DNA from: Eudromia elegans
Lineage: Eukaryota; Chordata; Aves; Tinamiformes; Tinamidae
Assembly: GCA_003342815.1 (NCBI GenBank)
Contig: PTEX01000003.1
Location: 2,946,567 to 3,010,566, forward strand
DNA: 64,000 nt
Direction of reading: 5' to 3'
In this document: piece after piece, positions 1 to 15,429 of the stretch
Layout of the letters: each line of letters begins with the position of its first letter
Position numbering within the stretch: the stretch's first letter is position 1
Translations under genes and position numbers: made by a program
Notes under the pieces: model-generated
What the model saw: only the letters and a program-made list of their open reading frames with translations
Told to the model about the DNA's origin: nothing
The model's database searches: none

Positions 1-481
1 GAAGTATTAGAGTTTTGTTTAATAAATACATCTAAAATACACACTTGGTTTACTTTGGTCACTGGCTTGCACTGAAGGCAGAATAAAGCTGATGCGGTAG
101 GAGGGGTGCATAGAAGAAGAATGCTTATTGTTAATTTACAAAAGAGGTTGTGCCTCAGCCTCCTTCTGTAAATTGACCAACTTTACTGCCTTACACAGGT
201 ATGAGGTTTCAGGCCACGGTGTGGCTGGTTCATTTCACTGTTTAGAAATCCCGATGTTCAGAAAGTCCCATGAATGTGATGCTGCCAGCCTCTATATAAA
301 TCTAAGACAGAACATTTTTGCCCATGTGCCATGCACTTGTGTTAGGGTCAATTGCAATCTGAATCTCATTTAAGACCAGCGGCTCTTACCACAGATGAAA
401 ACAGTATCTTATATCCTAGGTCTCCTGAATCTCTCAAGAGTGCAGCATTAGATTACTGTTTTTCTCTTCTTTCAAAATTAC
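1..481 (-). other. VPS13B: VPS13B intron, partial (3' side of the window)
   Basis: AT-rich sequence downstream of the donor at 481/482 on the minus strand. I see no exon, repeat of known family or RNA gene in it. Confidence 0.8.
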
Positions 482-678
482 CTTTGGTCATCAGGCACAT
501 TCTGACTGCTGTTCAGGACAATCCTCCACAGATCTGAGGCTATGAGCTCTTTCTGATCACTCACAAGGTTGATGCTGGGCAGCTGTAGTTCACACACTTT
601 GCTTTCTGATAGACTGAATTCCCGGAATGCAACAAATGATTCCTGAAGCTCATCCCAGTACTCCAAGCTGCAAGGAAT
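482..678 (-). CDS. VPS13B: VPS13B internal exon, 197 bp (last exon of the gene inside the window)
   Basis: Encodes IPCSLEYWDELQESFVAFRE, then SLSESKVCELQLPSINLVSD and SDLWRIVLNSSQN, matching VPS13B directly downstream of the LGDVLQ segment. The acceptor TCCTTTTTATCTCAG|ATT enters in phase 0. The donor CAAAG|GTAATTTT leaves after two bases (AG) and has a somewhat weak +5/+6 context. The exon is separated from its predecessor by a 15,955-bp intron, the longest complete intron in the window. The next downstream exon lies left of position 1. No disruption is seen. Confidence 0.96.
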
Positions 679-3600
679 CTGAGATAAAAAGGAGATGTCA
701 GAATTAATTTATGTTTCCTCAAAAATATAATGGGATTTACTGAAGGTAAAAATGTGGGCACACTTCTATACAGCAAAAGTGTAGAACTAACTAAATTAAG
801 AGTAAGCTGTCATAGGGAATACCAGAATTTCAGCTGTACTCAGATTGTGTGCTACCTCCATTTATTTAGGGTTTTAAAAATTTCATTGCAGTAAGAGCAA
901 CTGCAGCAAAAACTGCCAAGTTGCTCTTACTAGGTACAGAAATAACCTTTTGTTCCGTAGTACCCAGGAATCATTATTTATATTACACAGTCAAGAATTC
1001 CATTTGATATCATTACAGTCTGGTATTGAGTGCATTTTAATCACCATAAAATACTTTTTCTTTGAACTAGTACTTTTGATTTTATTATATAATAAAATAT
1101 CCACTTATTAAATGCCCATTTATTAATTCTAATATTAAAATGATTAAAGGTATAGGGGAAAATGGGCTTGTGGATGGCCAACACAAAAATCTTGGGGCAG
1201 ATTACAAAGTACTTGTAATCATAGGACTAATTTAATGGAACAGCCTATCTAGTCAATGTGTGGTTCATACAATCAAAATCAAATGAATATATAGTAGCTT
1301 CATTTTAATCACATCTCCAAGATTAGATCTACAAGTAAATCACTTTTCATGAGCCTTGGCACATCACTGACCTGTGGAGAATGCTATTAGAGATGTTTCT
1401 GAACAACATAGAAAAAAAATCTAATAAAAGTGTAGATTTTAAAGGAGTGAGTCTTATGCTTTCTCTTTTTAATAATAGCAGAAAGTAATAATTGTGCAAA
1501 CTCTGTAACATCTGAAAATGTCGTAATTAAGCGCAGAAACAAACAGTTATGACGCTCATATATACGTGATAATGTTTAAAAGTCGAGAAAACCGAATAGT
1601 AAAAAATGCATATGTACTCATGCAGACGTGCCATTGCTGTTTCTATGAGGGTAGGCATGTGCATATATCATGCAAATAACAAGAAAAGAAAGCTCCATGG
1701 GTTTTTTTCCCATGTTCTCTGTGAGGACTAGACTGCACATGGAGGCAAGGGCTAAGGCATGTTGATTAATTATCAGGAATGAAGGTTAATAAGTAAAATT
1801 CAAGGAGCTCAGTGGTTCAAGCAGGGGAGGGCAGAGGAACATAAATAATCTCAATCCAAGAACTGTGGAAGGCCTAACATGTGGAACCACACGCATTTTT
1901 ACTACATCTGTCAAGTCAGAGTGATATCTGAAGAGTGAAGACAGCAAACCCAGTGACTAATTTTAAGGTCAGAGGGAGAAAATGCTCTGTGATAACCGCA
2001 GGCAAAATACTCTGATGCCAGTAACATCTATGATGTGGAGGAGGATAGGAATATCAATCAGGAAGGCCTACACACTTTTGAAGGCCAGAGTCAGAGAAAC
2101 TGGCACAGATTTAACGTTGAAGAGTGCAAGTCATATTAAGCAAGACATCTGGTTATAAGCTGAATATTCAGTTGAAAATGGTGAAGAAGCAAAACAAGCT
2201 GGTGTCAACTGGAAAATCACAAGACAAGATGACAATTCCTGCAAAAACCAAATGTGGTCCTGAAAGAGATCAGGTGAGGCCTGCCCCAAGAGATGGGCAA
2301 ACACTGACTTGTGTAAGACACCAGTGGGACCTCACCGGCAAACTGGCATTCTTTTCTGATTATTTATTATTTCTGATTATGTATTAATTCACACTGGAAA
2401 CATAGTGGAGACGACTGCAGGAAGAGCCACAAAGGAACATGATTGCTCTGTCTAGACCATTACTTACTATTCTTGTTTCTTTTAGATTCTATCTCACAAC
2501 AACAACTGATTTTCACAAGCTGCACTACAGGCTGTGAGAATAGAGAAAAGTAATAGAAAGAGATCAAAAACAAAGTTGAAAAATAGAGATTTTTAAAAGA
2601 TCAAAACCAGATTTTACATGTATTGTTTAAAAAATAAAAATAAATGCAAGTATTCAACAGGTGAGTGATCCTCAGAAAACGGCACCAAAATTCGGTGTAT
2701 GTATAGCAACAAGACAAAGTAAAATAAACAAAAAAATTACCATGACACAAAGAATTAACAGCATCTCTTCAGGCCCTGGTAAAACGTAACAGAGTGTGTT
2801 TGTTTTTTGGGACTCTTCCTAACTATTCACTTCCTAAATAAATTGTAAACGATTTGGGACAGCACAGGAATGACAACTGGATTCAGTTGTGTGAGTATCC
2901 AGAAAGAAGATATCATGGACCAACTAAAGCAGGCTGGTAAGCAGCTTTAAAAGATTACTCCTCCCCATCCTTTTCTTTTTTTTATGAGAAAAATTTTCCC
3001 TTCTGTGTTCAAATATGCACTAGTAAGTGCACTAGAGCAAGACATCATTTACACATTAGAACTAAAACATCAACGATGCAGTTGATGAGACCATGTATAC
3101 CAGCTAAAGATGCAGAATCTTTGATTCCTAAATACCTAGCTTTATTTGTTCTAGGGATGAGGGGTTATTGCTAATGCCTGATTTAGATTAATTTAAGAAA
3201 AGATGCTGTCTCTAGATGGAATTAGCTGCCAAAAATAATAGTTGTGAAACCTTGGAAAAAAGCTATAACCTCCAAATTGAGTCATAGGCAGTGGGGATAT
3301 GTTAATTAGCTGCAAGAGAAAATTCCCCATCTGTAGAATTAAGTGTAGTTCTTTTGACCCTAGAATACTTGAATAAAACCTAAGCTATGATTCAAATAAT
3401 AGTTCTCTCGGAGAAAATGTGATGACTACTGCTCTCTATAAAACTTAACACTCAAGCGCAATGTCTAACCGCAAACTTCTTTACTAAACAGCAAACATAC
3501 TTCTTTAGTTGACACTTCTCCATAACTTTGTCTTCTTTCCTAGAAGCTCAAAAAAAAATTAATTGCAATGATCCTATTTATCCTTAAAATGCATTATTGT

Positions 3601-3971
3601 ACAGTGTATGTCACTTAGCATGTGTATAAAACTACCATTTATATATTGGCTCAGGCTTGACCAAGAACCTCCAAATTCAGTTTTGCAAGAAAACCACATC
3701 TTATGATGCAAACTCTTAGAAAAAGGATTATAGCAATAGGGAGCAAAACATCTGTCAAATTCTTTTCAGTAGCATTAACAACAGAGATCTGAAGCAGAAA
3801 GAAACAGCTACATGGAATCTCCCTAAGCTCTAAGCACTTATAATAAAAACTGTAAATAAGATAAAGACGTTAGAATTTTTGGAAGGTCCTCCCTTCCTCC
3901 TTACTTGTGTAGACTGTAGACATAGGAGGTCTGAAAACTGGGTGGCACTGCTCAGATTAAGAATAAAAATG

Positions 3972-4030
3972 ATCCCAGAATCACAGAATGGTTGAGGTTG
4001 GATATAGTCCCAACTCCCGGGTCAAAGTCG
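3972..4030 (-). mobile_element. CR1 3'-terminal fragment
   Basis: Plus-strand CCAGAATCACAGAATGGTTG followed by AGGTTGGATATAGTCCCAAC is the inverted end of a CR1 element (terminal CATTCTGTGATTCTG in sense). Only about 60 bases are recognisable; what follows has decayed beyond recognition. Confidence 0.65.
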
Positions 4031-7000
4031 ATATATTTACACAGACATTACTGGAAATCACCTCTGGGAACACATATTGACTCTCTACCAGTAGAATCTG
4101 GCTCCGTTTGAGCAGATCTGGTCTAAACTACATACATCTCATAAAAATAAAACATACCCCAAAACTTCCAAACCTGAATTATTCAAGTCATTCCCGTAAC
4201 ACCTGTTAATATATCAGCAAGACATTACTAATAATCAACATAAGGTTGATTACTTTGAATAATCAACATAAGCATCAGTGCATTACAAGCATGTATTGTG
4301 CATATATTTTCTGTACCAACATAGTTCCTATAAGGAAATCATAGTTCAAGAATCGCTCTAGAATATGTTAACATATTCCATAACTACATTTTTATGCATG
4401 TGCTATACATCCTAAACAAATGTCGTTACCATTTTAGACAGAGATAACTAAAATGTCACATTTTCTTAAATTACTGCAGATTTTCCACAGATAACTTTTT
4501 CTACATTTAGGAAAAAAATAGATGAATACTTTTCTAGGTAGCCAAATGAAGGATAAATACATGTAAAATATTGATTATTGTTTCATCACAATACTAGCAT
4601 ATTATAGTTTCTTAGCTAAATGTACAAACTGCATCTTTATATACATGCATGAAAAAGCTTTAGGCTGAAAAATAAATCTTGTCCAGCTAAGAAAGATATT
4701 TACAGTTGGCTTGGAGAAGAATATGGTCACTGTTGCTTTCTGGGATGCTCCCTTTTTATTTGTTTAAGTTTTTGTAAGAAAAAAAAAAAGGGCTTATACA
4801 GATTCCTTTCTTGAATCTCAGTCCCCCACATGGTGGGCGCTTCCTCTTGGAAATGAAGCTATTCTCGTTCCAGAAACAACTACTGCACAAGAAAGCGCGC
4901 CCAGAAGACAGGAAGCGTGTGTGTGTTTTATCTGCTCTGAGTAGGGCCACCTAAGCGAGCGGCAGGCAGAATACAATGCAAACTTGTACTTCGTGTCCGA
5001 CGCCAACCCATGCTGAGACTTTAACTCGAGCTTCCTGAGCATGAATAAACTGATTGCTCCATAATAAAGCTATTCTGGTTTTAGGATTTTTCTTTTTTAC
5101 TGTTTCATGGCCAACCATCTGAAAAGCACAATTCTCCCTTTAGGTGAACAGAACTAGCAGTAGTAGAAAATAAAAATCTAAATTTTTGTAAGGGGAAAAA
5201 TGTTGGCAGTAGGAACCAAGAACATTAGTTATAAATTCAATTTTGAACTATGATTTGTATAAAAATAGGAAAGAAAAACACCACACAAAAGTGTATTTTG
5301 TAGAAAATAAGCTCAAAAGAAAATTAATATTAAATGAACATGAAAGAATTCCTAATATGCTTTATACTACATACACAATCTAACCTGACCACTGGAACAA
5401 CTTCACTAATCATTTTGAACAACTGCAGAACGCTTCAACATACACAGGCCCATTTCTCTGAAATCAGGCTGCAAACCCAATTGCCGGTTGGATAATATTT
5501 TTTATCATCAAGGATAAGACTGTATCACATCACTCTGAAAAAACAACCTCTCAGCAATTGTCACTTCTCATGAGCTTCAAATAATAGTAATAAAAATGTG
5601 GTGATTTACAGCAAGATAACAGCTTAGCAAATTCTTATTCTTGTTCTTATTCAATTCTTATTCAATATATTTTAACTGCACAAATTATTTGCTGTCTCTC
5701 CCTTCTCATCCCTCTCTCCCTGCCTCCGTTCTCCTAAATATCTTAATCTCTGTATCTTTATATTTTTTTGATGACATTGACCCTATTTTGTCCTGTCATA
5801 TGACCTTATAATTTTGGCAGTAAGTTATTCCACTGTGGCACTTCTTTAATTTTTGATATAAAACAATAATCAGATACTACAATTGGAAAAGTTTTTCAAA
5901 ATTATCCTATATTGTTTCTTCAGAGTTATTTTTTCTTTGAACTATATTTAACACATTTTGCCCAGAAGCTAAAACATTTCCATTTTAAATATTCACTTTA
6001 AAATTTAATACGCACTATCTCCCTAAATTTTGTTTTTCACACACACTGAGTTCTTTGTCTGAAAAGGGAACATAACTATTATTTTGTTTACTGAATAGTA
6101 ACATATACCTCAGCTCTTTCATCTGTGTTTAACATTTATTTATAGTACTGTTATTCTTATTAGCATATTTATGTGCTTTGTTTGAACTTACATCTGCACT
6201 ACAACTCATAAAATACTAAATACTGAATTATGATATAGAGATTTGAAAGAAAACTCATGCCTCCTGAAAGAAACTGCTCTTCAAAAATACATAACTGCCT
6301 TTTAGCTGACTTTGGAAGGAAGCTTCTATACATCTTCAACTAATAGAAGCTATAAAAAACCCTTTGTAATATTGGAACCAGTTGAGAAACCACAAGTATT
6401 CAAATGCAGGAAATCATGATTTTATAACATTTTAATGTGATCTACTCTTGGGAAACAAAGTTAACCAAGCCCTATTTCTGTACAGGAAATATTCCACTGT
6501 ACAGTTGTAATACATTGCGGTGAGGGGTACAGCTGCAAATTTTTCACCTGTAATGCCCCACTGGTATTGTGGCTTACTGAATTGCATCAAGATTGCCTTC
6601 CTGTCCGGAAAGCCCTCTAAGTACAAACAAGACTCTAAGCCCAGGTTTTATTTTCCCTTGGTATCAGAATATGGTAATTTAAGAGCCCTGAGAAATGCTT
6701 TTTAACCTTTTAGAAGAAATACGTAGCATTCTTTTATTAGGAACTATGTTCTCTGCTTTTCTAAAACAACATGTGACCAACTTATCTTATCAATTTATCA
6801 AGCTAGCAGGTCCGGAACGAATGCAGGTGTGTATAGTAATGTAATCTGTCGCAGACACTGACTTTTTTTCATTAAGGAAAAAATACTCTAAACACACTAA
6901 CAGCTTTTCTTAAGAAAGCACAGAAGAGTGGTAGGCTCTAAGTGAGGAGATTTTTGCAATTTTTTTTTCTGCAGGAGAAGGTACACAAATTTTAGAGTCT

Positions 7001-9003
7001 AACCCATTTTTTTCCTAACAAATTTAATTCATCTTGACTATAATTCGGCAGTATTTCACTTATTCTATTATGGTCTTTGTTTTTAATAGAATGTAGCAGA
7101 TTTTCTGAAACAAAATAGATAGCACCTCTTACTCTAGAGATTGAACTACTTATTGCAATATTCTCCGTTCTTTTCTGATATACCATGAATATCCCACATT
7201 TTATTTAAGGCTTCTCATTTTCACGGTCTCAATACTTCTGAAGAACATAAGCACTACACTGTTGAAATGCGGTCACTTTTGTGATTGAGGGCAGCAGTCT
7301 GTTAATGAATCATGTACTGCATAACTTATGGTATATAGGATATTTTGAGCACATTTTCTCACCAAAGTAAAGCTGGACTCCTATGATGAGTGTTGCAAGG
7401 TCAGCGTATAGCTGGAAGAACTTTGGTTTGCAAAGTTTCATAAATCAGAATTACAAAATCTGAAAAGTCCAGAACACGACGAGAGTGTAAATCTGTCATT
7501 AAGATAATCTGATGGTTTCGTCAGTCTTCTGGCACCCGGCAGAATTTTCACTAGCTCGCTAACCCCAAAGGGTAAATTTCAGTGTGATGCACAGGCAAAT
7601 TATGGACAACTTCCATTAACATTCCCAACAAGTTACGCTTAACTCCCTGCAGACTGCACAGAAACTGTAGTCCAGAGGATACACTCTCATCTTGAAGCAG
7701 TGAACACTAAGATCACACAGCAAAATATTTAAGATTATACACATAAAATACAGTAACAAAATAGTAAATCTGAGATAATCCTTCTCTCAGGCTAGGAAGT
7801 TCACAAATAACATTTAAAGCTGGAATTCCTAAAGAGAATGGGCTCTGTTTCAACATCTGCTTAAGACTCACTGTGTAACACTGCAACTTCTTTAGCCTCT
7901 ACTTCCTTCCTTGAAAGAAAATGAAGACGATACCTATCTTACCATTAACAGCCAGAGTCTTAACCTTCAAAAACAGATGTGCAAATCTATGCCCACCCTC
8001 ACAGGGCTTGCTCACATGCTGATCATCTGAAGTGCAGTTGGATCAGGCTAAAAGCAAGTCTTCAGCCCTCTAAAACAGAGTAGTTGTTTATATAAATTAT
8101 CTGCATTCACATTGCATGTCTGTAAACACTGGATTTGCTGGCAGGAAAGTAATTCCATACACTAGGTTAAAAGGCATTTGTTAAAGTAATAGTTTATGAT
8201 CTAATATGCTCAATGATTATCCTAGGCTGTTTTCTTTCAAGATTCTTTCAAGTCTTCACATAGCAGAAAGAACACAAAATCCATGTATAGCAATACAATA
8301 ATTTTAAATAACTTCAAAAGACAGAATTAACAAGAAATTTAAGTTTTAAAAAGCAGATTCCCAGAAAAAAACACAAAATTGCCTTCTGGACAATTCCCAG
8401 CAATTAGACAAACTATTTTACCACACAATTAAAAAGCTTGATTATTTGATAGCAATCCTGTAGACTGGAACTTTAGACCCAAAAATATGCAAACCGTCAG
8501 GTTTATCAGAAAGCACGGGTGAACTTTCCAACTTGCTTAGCTAATAAACCTTGAACTTAAATCACTAACCTGTCATACACAAATTATCAGGATTTCCAAA
8601 ATAGTTGTTGCTTTGGAAATGTAAGAAATGAACCAAACCCGAATAAAATTTGTGGTTTCCCAAAAAGCTCTTTTCCCAGCCTCTCAAATGCCCAGCTGAA
8701 CGATGTAGGCCCAACAGGGAATGAAAAGCAAAAAGGAAGCAGAGTCAGCCAAAAATGAGGTATTCTCTGCTAAAAGGAAAAATGAATGCCTTTGACGTTG
8801 ATCATAATTCTTTTCCTGTTGACTGTCATGTCAAATCTTTCCTGGGGTAATGACTTACAGTAGGTCTAATGCCAATCATTCTTAAGCTCATGCTTCCTTC
8901 AGCCACTGTTTAAACAACCACAAGGTGTAAGAAAATGACTGTTTATTGACTGGCAGTGTTGAAAACACCAGCCTCCAGACTGCAGTTTACAAATGTTTTA
9001 TTT

Positions 9004-9043
9004 AAAAATTGTCATCGTGTAATGCAATGCAATGACAATTTTT
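9004..9043. repeat. 12-bp perfect inverted repeat with 16-base loop
   Basis: AAAAATTGTCAT at 9004-9015 pairs exactly with ATGACAATTTTT at 9032-9043. The 16-base spacer contains a doubled AATGC motif. It could form a hairpin on either strand. Confidence 0.9.
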
Positions 9044-12000
9044 CGAATCTCCACGACTTGAAGTTGTAAATATTTTATGTTCTCTTAAAGGAGATCTCAC
9101 CATCTCAGCAAATGCTATGAGGGAATTTTGCCAGAGTGGGATTATTTACCTAGTCTTCTCCTTATTAAATCTCAGTTAAGCTCTTGCAACCTCAGAACTA
9201 TACTCACTTTCCTGATTTTCTCCAGTAAACCTTGAGATCTGGTTAATTTAATCACCACTTTTCTAAACCAGGAATAAGTAAGTGCTCTATTTATTAAGAG
9301 GCTATATAAAGAAGAAAAGCCAAAAAAAGGAGACCTTGGCACACATTCATCTTTTCATCAACTCTTACGATGCTGACTACACTCGCATGCAACAGAAATG
9401 CTGGCAGGTACACAGGGGAAACATCCTCGAGCACAAAAACCTGTCAGTGTTAAAGCCCAGCGGATATTTTATTCTAACTTCATATGCAGAAATGAAGAAA
9501 TGCCATATATTATCTTCTCTTTGTCTTGTAAATTTTAACAGCTTGTATCTCTCAGTGGATAACAACCCAGGAGGAAGAATTTTAAGTCTGCTCTGGTGAT
9601 GCAGCTTAAATAAATCACAGAGCTCAGAATCTGGAGTATTACAACACTATATAATCACTTTGATTAGACAAATCTGGTTTTCCCCACCATTTAAATCCAC
9701 GCCCACTTGTATGAATGTTGTAGTGACAATGCATAGCTTTTTGTTTGGGGTATGGGGCAGTGCCAGGAACATTCTTCTTTGGAGAGATGCAAGGCAATGA
9801 AATGGGAAGCACTGAGCATATCTGTAAGAATTTTACTACCCCTCTAGGTCTCCAGCTGTACAGGAAGTCACTTGTGTGTCCTGTTCCCCTGCTTGCCCCC
9901 CAAAAGCTGAATACTCTCTTGTTGGCATCAAAATTGCTTTCCTGCTCTGGTGAGTATCTCCCTCCTTCAAACTATAAAGATAACAGAAGTGAAAAATGCT
10001 TACGCTTCCTTAACTGCTGCTACTTGACAGATTGAAGGAACTGTTGAATTTAGCATTTAAGGCAGCTCTGAAATACACATTATTATCACTAATTATGATG
10101 TGAAATCTATTTTTTCTGCACTGAGACAGTGGCATTACCTGCATGACCATAAACTATTGCCTGGGGCTGGGAGTAGTTGCTCTCGCTCCCTGCTTGCTTG
10201 CCAGAATACTGCTCCACATCCAAGGCGACCAGAAGAAGATGGTCTGAGAAACCAGTGTTTGCATGAACATTTTAAAACATATCCTGAAGCCCAGTGATGG
10301 CCATCAAGCAAAGTTTTCAGTGAGTGGCCTGATTTTATGGACAGTTTCATAAGAAATAGACTCACCAACAGCAAATTCTGACTGGAGCTCTTGAAACACA
10401 AGAGTGTCATAGACCAAATGAAAGATCTGTTGCCCTATAATTATGACCTGGTTGTTTTATAGAACAGACTTGCCAGTTACAATGGGAAACTGAGGCATAC
10501 CTAATTAAGTCTTCACATGTGAATATTTACGGAGCCATATCTATAAACAACTGCACAACTTGAGAGTCTTTTTGCTACAGAAATTCCCTTGAACAAGGGA
10601 GTATGTCCTAAAAGTAAAATTAACTGTTTTGGAGTAAGAAGAGAAGGTTTCACCTCCCTAATTTTTGTGTCCATATTTTTGGAGTACATAATAAAACAGG
10701 CTATTAAAGATACACATCCCTATATCTTCAGCCCTGAGACCTCACATCACCATTAATGTATTAGTTTGATTTGAAAGTTTCATTTTTTGTAACTGAAAAG
10801 CCTCACAGAACATCCCTTTGAATGTACCAGTACGACCCTTCAACATTTGGAACTCATGGCATTTCTGCTTCTCTCTCTTGCTCTTGGCTTGTTATCTTTT
10901 CAAGTTGTTCTGTAAAATTTTTCTGAGTTTGGACTCTTTCACTTCTCCGCAGCCTCACACCAACCCTGTTCTTCTCTTTGTCCTTGCTGGTTTGGACAAA
11001 AATGAATTACCTAATGGCCTAAAGTGACATTAGATGGAATCAGCTCTGGGATTAATTTCACTCTCATGAAATGTGTGTTATCCTAAGTGAAATCATCAGT
11101 AGGACGGAATATACTTTTCTCCATGTCTTTTAAAAACAATCTTCTCAGTAGTCAGAATCAAAACATTTGAGTTTCTTGTTGCCTGAAAAGTTTCTTCTGC
11201 ACATCCCCATTACACACAGGGTGTATCAGCCAGTATTTATTATGCTACTAGCACAGATACAACCTATTCACTGCTTATTTGTATAAGAACACAACACTAT
11301 TGCTCTTGCATATACCAATTCTTCCCACAATTGTGTTTTACTAAAATATTTAGCTGGGTCTAGACCTTTTCAAACACTATTCAATAAATTCTCACAAGGC
11401 ATGCTTTTTTTAATGCAAAATCCAATACTATTATCTGTTTTCAGTTAGCTGTGCAGAGTTGCACTCAAAAATAGGGAAAGTGGCAAACTGATTTGTACTT
11501 TAATTCTAATTCTGATGCTTAAATATTTAATTTACTCTTCTTATTTTGATATTTGAGATGTTTAAATGCCTACTTCTAAAATTCAATGAAGTATTTATTT
11601 TCAAAGCATTGCAAAGGAAAAATACCTACACTGCACTGTTGACAGACATGAGTTACTGTTAATATGACTAGACCTAGGCCTAAGTCATCAGTTACAATAG
11701 GCTAAGACATGCTTACAAAAAAGCATATGAATGTTGGAGCAAAAGGAAAGAAATTAACCATTGTAACTAACTGAAAAATAAGACTTGTTATCTTAGCTGG
11801 GTGGAGGTAAATATAAAATAAGTGCTGCAAGATGGGCCATGACACAGGCTTGAGCTCTGATTGTGACAGTGTAAATAAAGATGCTGGGGGAGAAAGAAAT
11901 AGCATATAAAAAAAAACTAGGCAGACAATGGCCAGGCCCTGATGATTTTACTTGGCTGTGCTAAGTAAAAGAAAATGCTTCCAGCACAAAGCCAAATGTG

Positions 12001-15000
12001 TCGGTAAAAAACAAACAAACAAACAGACACACTTAATAAATATTAGTAAGTGAGGCAATGGTTAACCTTCACTGAGAGTATTTTTCCAGATGCAAGTGTT
12101 TTTAATGTGCTAGATGTTATTATAAAACAAGATTTTGTAAAGATACGAAACACTGATTGCCCAGCTTTGATTCAACAAACCTATTTGCCTATCCAAACTC
12201 TCTACGTTCCAGACTGCACTGTGATTTTATCCAACGGCCACATACTACAAGAATATTATGTAGTTCATAGGATGAAGAAATGAAATAAGGTTCCTATGGA
12301 AAGATAATGTATAATGATGTCAATGCAGATAGATCCAGGAGGACAGGATGAAGGACTTCTCGATATTTCTAAAATAATGCCATCATGTGTACTTTCTTAA
12401 TCAATAAGACATTTGCAAATATATATATATATTGTTTAGTATGCACCTTAATTACTATATAAACTTCAAAATTATACAAGAAAGTAGACTCAAAAAAGAT
12501 CTTGACAATGATGCCAACACAGGGAGTAATAAGAAATGTAACAAAGATCCTCTAAACCAAACATGTCTTTGGTTCTATCGCATTTACAAAAGTAATTTTG
12601 GAAGAGACAAGTTTCCCCTGAAAATGGTGTGTGACATATCTTTATTCTAATTTGGATTTTTTTCTTTTTTTTTTTTTAATTACTAGCTACCCAGTAAAGT
12701 TTTTAGTCAAAATTATGTGCAAGTTGGTGAACTACAAAACCAGCATAGCTCCTTTATTCTGGCACAAATCAGATCTTCAACTCGAAACCATGGCAATCTT
12801 CTTACCACTGTATTTTGATATTTAATTTGTAGGATGCTTGAGGGTCTTCTTCTATTTTCAGTGCAGATTAAGAAGAAAAACTTTTGGAATTGTGTGAGTA
12901 AATTAGAACTCGTTCTACCAAAGAGCCACTAATATAAGAGAGAGATTAATTTACTTTTGTGCCTCAGGTGTTCTGTTCCCTAGGTCAAAAAACTCTGGAC
13001 ATGGTGCCAATAATGGTTTTAGCACCTCAGGATAAGAAATGCCTATGTCATTGAACAGAAACTCCTTAACAAATCAAGGACAGCTACCATGGAAGTCTAA
13101 AGGTGTTTCATCAAATACTAGTTATCTGAAAGAACAGTTAATCATGTAGAGCCAAATAAGGTTTGCGGCGTGTGAAAAAGAGGCAATGAGAGATTAAGAA
13201 TTAAATGGAAAGGGGTGTTAATGCCAAGGGAACTGGGCATCATTCACACGATTTCAATCTCAAACAAAAAGGTCAGATTTTTATTTGAAGTCACTAATAC
13301 GCAACTGCATGGCAGAAACATCACTTCTTCCTTTTCCCTCCACAAGGAAAAGCAAGCAAAAAGGAAAGTAACCTTGCAACACAGAAGTAAAAATACAAGA
13401 AGATAAAACTCTTGGGGCAATTTAGAAATAGCAGTAAGGTAAAGTTTTACAGAAAGTTTTAGTTCATATCAGCTCTTATAATCTGAGGCTGTTAGCTTAT
13501 CCTTTGGCCACGGCAGATGATATGCAACTCTAATAACTAGCAAAATTCTCTTTATGGTGAAGCTTTTGCAAGTTCCAAGAATTGGCAGAATAGTTACAGA
13601 AATAAAAATACTTCTACCATCGACTCACAATTAAAATGATGTGCCAAAAGAAGTTTAGCAAAGATAGAAAGTTAGATGAAATGTCACAGCAATTTACTCG
13701 GGAATGAAGAACATGAAACTAGCCAAAGTTTTAATCTGTTAAACACAAGAGAAATTACAGAAGTGCACCTTGGCCTTGATTTATGTGAAGTGAAGGATTA
13801 AGGGAGACCAGGAACACAGCTGGTGGCATTATGGATGCTCCTAGCACTTGAGGATATGCATGAGCTTTGGAAAGCTTTAAAAATACATTTTTAATATACT
13901 TTGATATCATTAGGCTTTAAATTTAGTTTCTTTTTCAAAAAAGCTGAGGTCTTTGGCTTGCAGATGTTCCTCTCCTTTTTCATGTCAAGAAGTAAATTAA
14001 AATAAACGTGTTGTTTTGTCTTTTTCTTTGCTTTCATTTTGTGCATTTTCCTCTTAAAAATGTCGTAGTCTATTTCTCTACTTAGTAAACACACAGCACG
14101 TTAACAGGCAGGTGTACATCCATACCAGCAAAAGTAATGCCTGATCAAAGGCCTCTTGATATTTCCAGTCAGTAATGAAAGTTTGAGATGAGTATCTGGT
14201 AAGGGTAGTTTAGATAAAGAATTTGAAAATGGGCTCTGTATTATTTCTTCCATCCCAACACTTATGTTGGACTAATCAAAACCTTGCTTAGTGTCCATGT
14301 TTGAAATGGCTGCTTATCTGCACCGTGCAAAGGCTGCTCTGTGTACATGCATCGACATTTTTGGAACACCACAACCTATAGTCAGGCAATAGCTCCTGTC
14401 ATAATCATCAAAACGTGGATCCTTTGGTAACATTGATGTGCTCCATGAGCCCAACACCAGAGTTGCTGCATAGACACATTAGTCAAGATCACAGATGTGA
14501 CCTTATGCCCTAATTAAGCTAGTAACTCTATTCCCTTGTAACTGAAAGCCCAACTTATTAATGAGACTTCCAAAAAATTCATCACAAGTTATTTGTGATT
14601 TTAAAACTTTCAAGAACAGAGTCTGCCATACTTAAGATCACCCAGAAGGGAAATGATACATGTAGGCTTGACTACCAAGTCAAAGCAACACTGACAAAAA
14701 TGTATCCCCAATCAATGTATAAAATTAAAGACAACTCTACATGCATGATGCCTTCTATCTATAATTGGAGCTTAATTTGCTTCTACCAAAAACTTGGTGT
14801 GCCCTGCTCTGAAAATACTGTCCTGAAAGTGGGAAAATTGCTGGTTTTCACAGAAACCTAACATGGTCATCCAGTTAACATACAATAACACATTTTTGAT
14901 TCAGATCTAAGGCCAAAAGGAGCTTTTTTTTCTTTTTTTTTTTTTTTCCCATTTTGGTTGTCTAGAGGGCAAAGAAATTGGCAGGATATTTGCATGATCT

Positions 15001-15429
15001 CACTAACACTGTATGCATTGTAATAATATTATACCATTTACCCGGGGAAGATTATCCTAGTCATCCATAACACAAAGCATATTGGTGCATAATTCAATTT
15101 TTAAAAGCAATTTAAATATATATAGCAATAATGAAATATAATTTAATATTTCTGAACAAGTAGGAAGAATTGAGAGATACTTGTAACACTACGCTAATTA
15201 AAAAGCTTATTCAAATGGAAAAAAAAAGATTCAGCTTGCCATACGAAAAGAAAAACAGGACTATAAAACTTAAAATTGAACAAAAGTGAAATAGATATGC
15301 AAGGAACAAGTGGATTTATAAGTATGAATTCTTCTAGATAGAGGAGGGTATAACTATGCAATTGTATATTGTGGAGAGGCAAAACTTTGAAAGCTAAAGA
15401 TCAATGCAGTCATTAGGTACAGGGCTATT

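Noticed and set aside
9030-9060. TTCGAATC stretch resembling a tRNA T-arm
   Set aside because: No acceptor stem, D-arm or anticodon arm can be placed around it.
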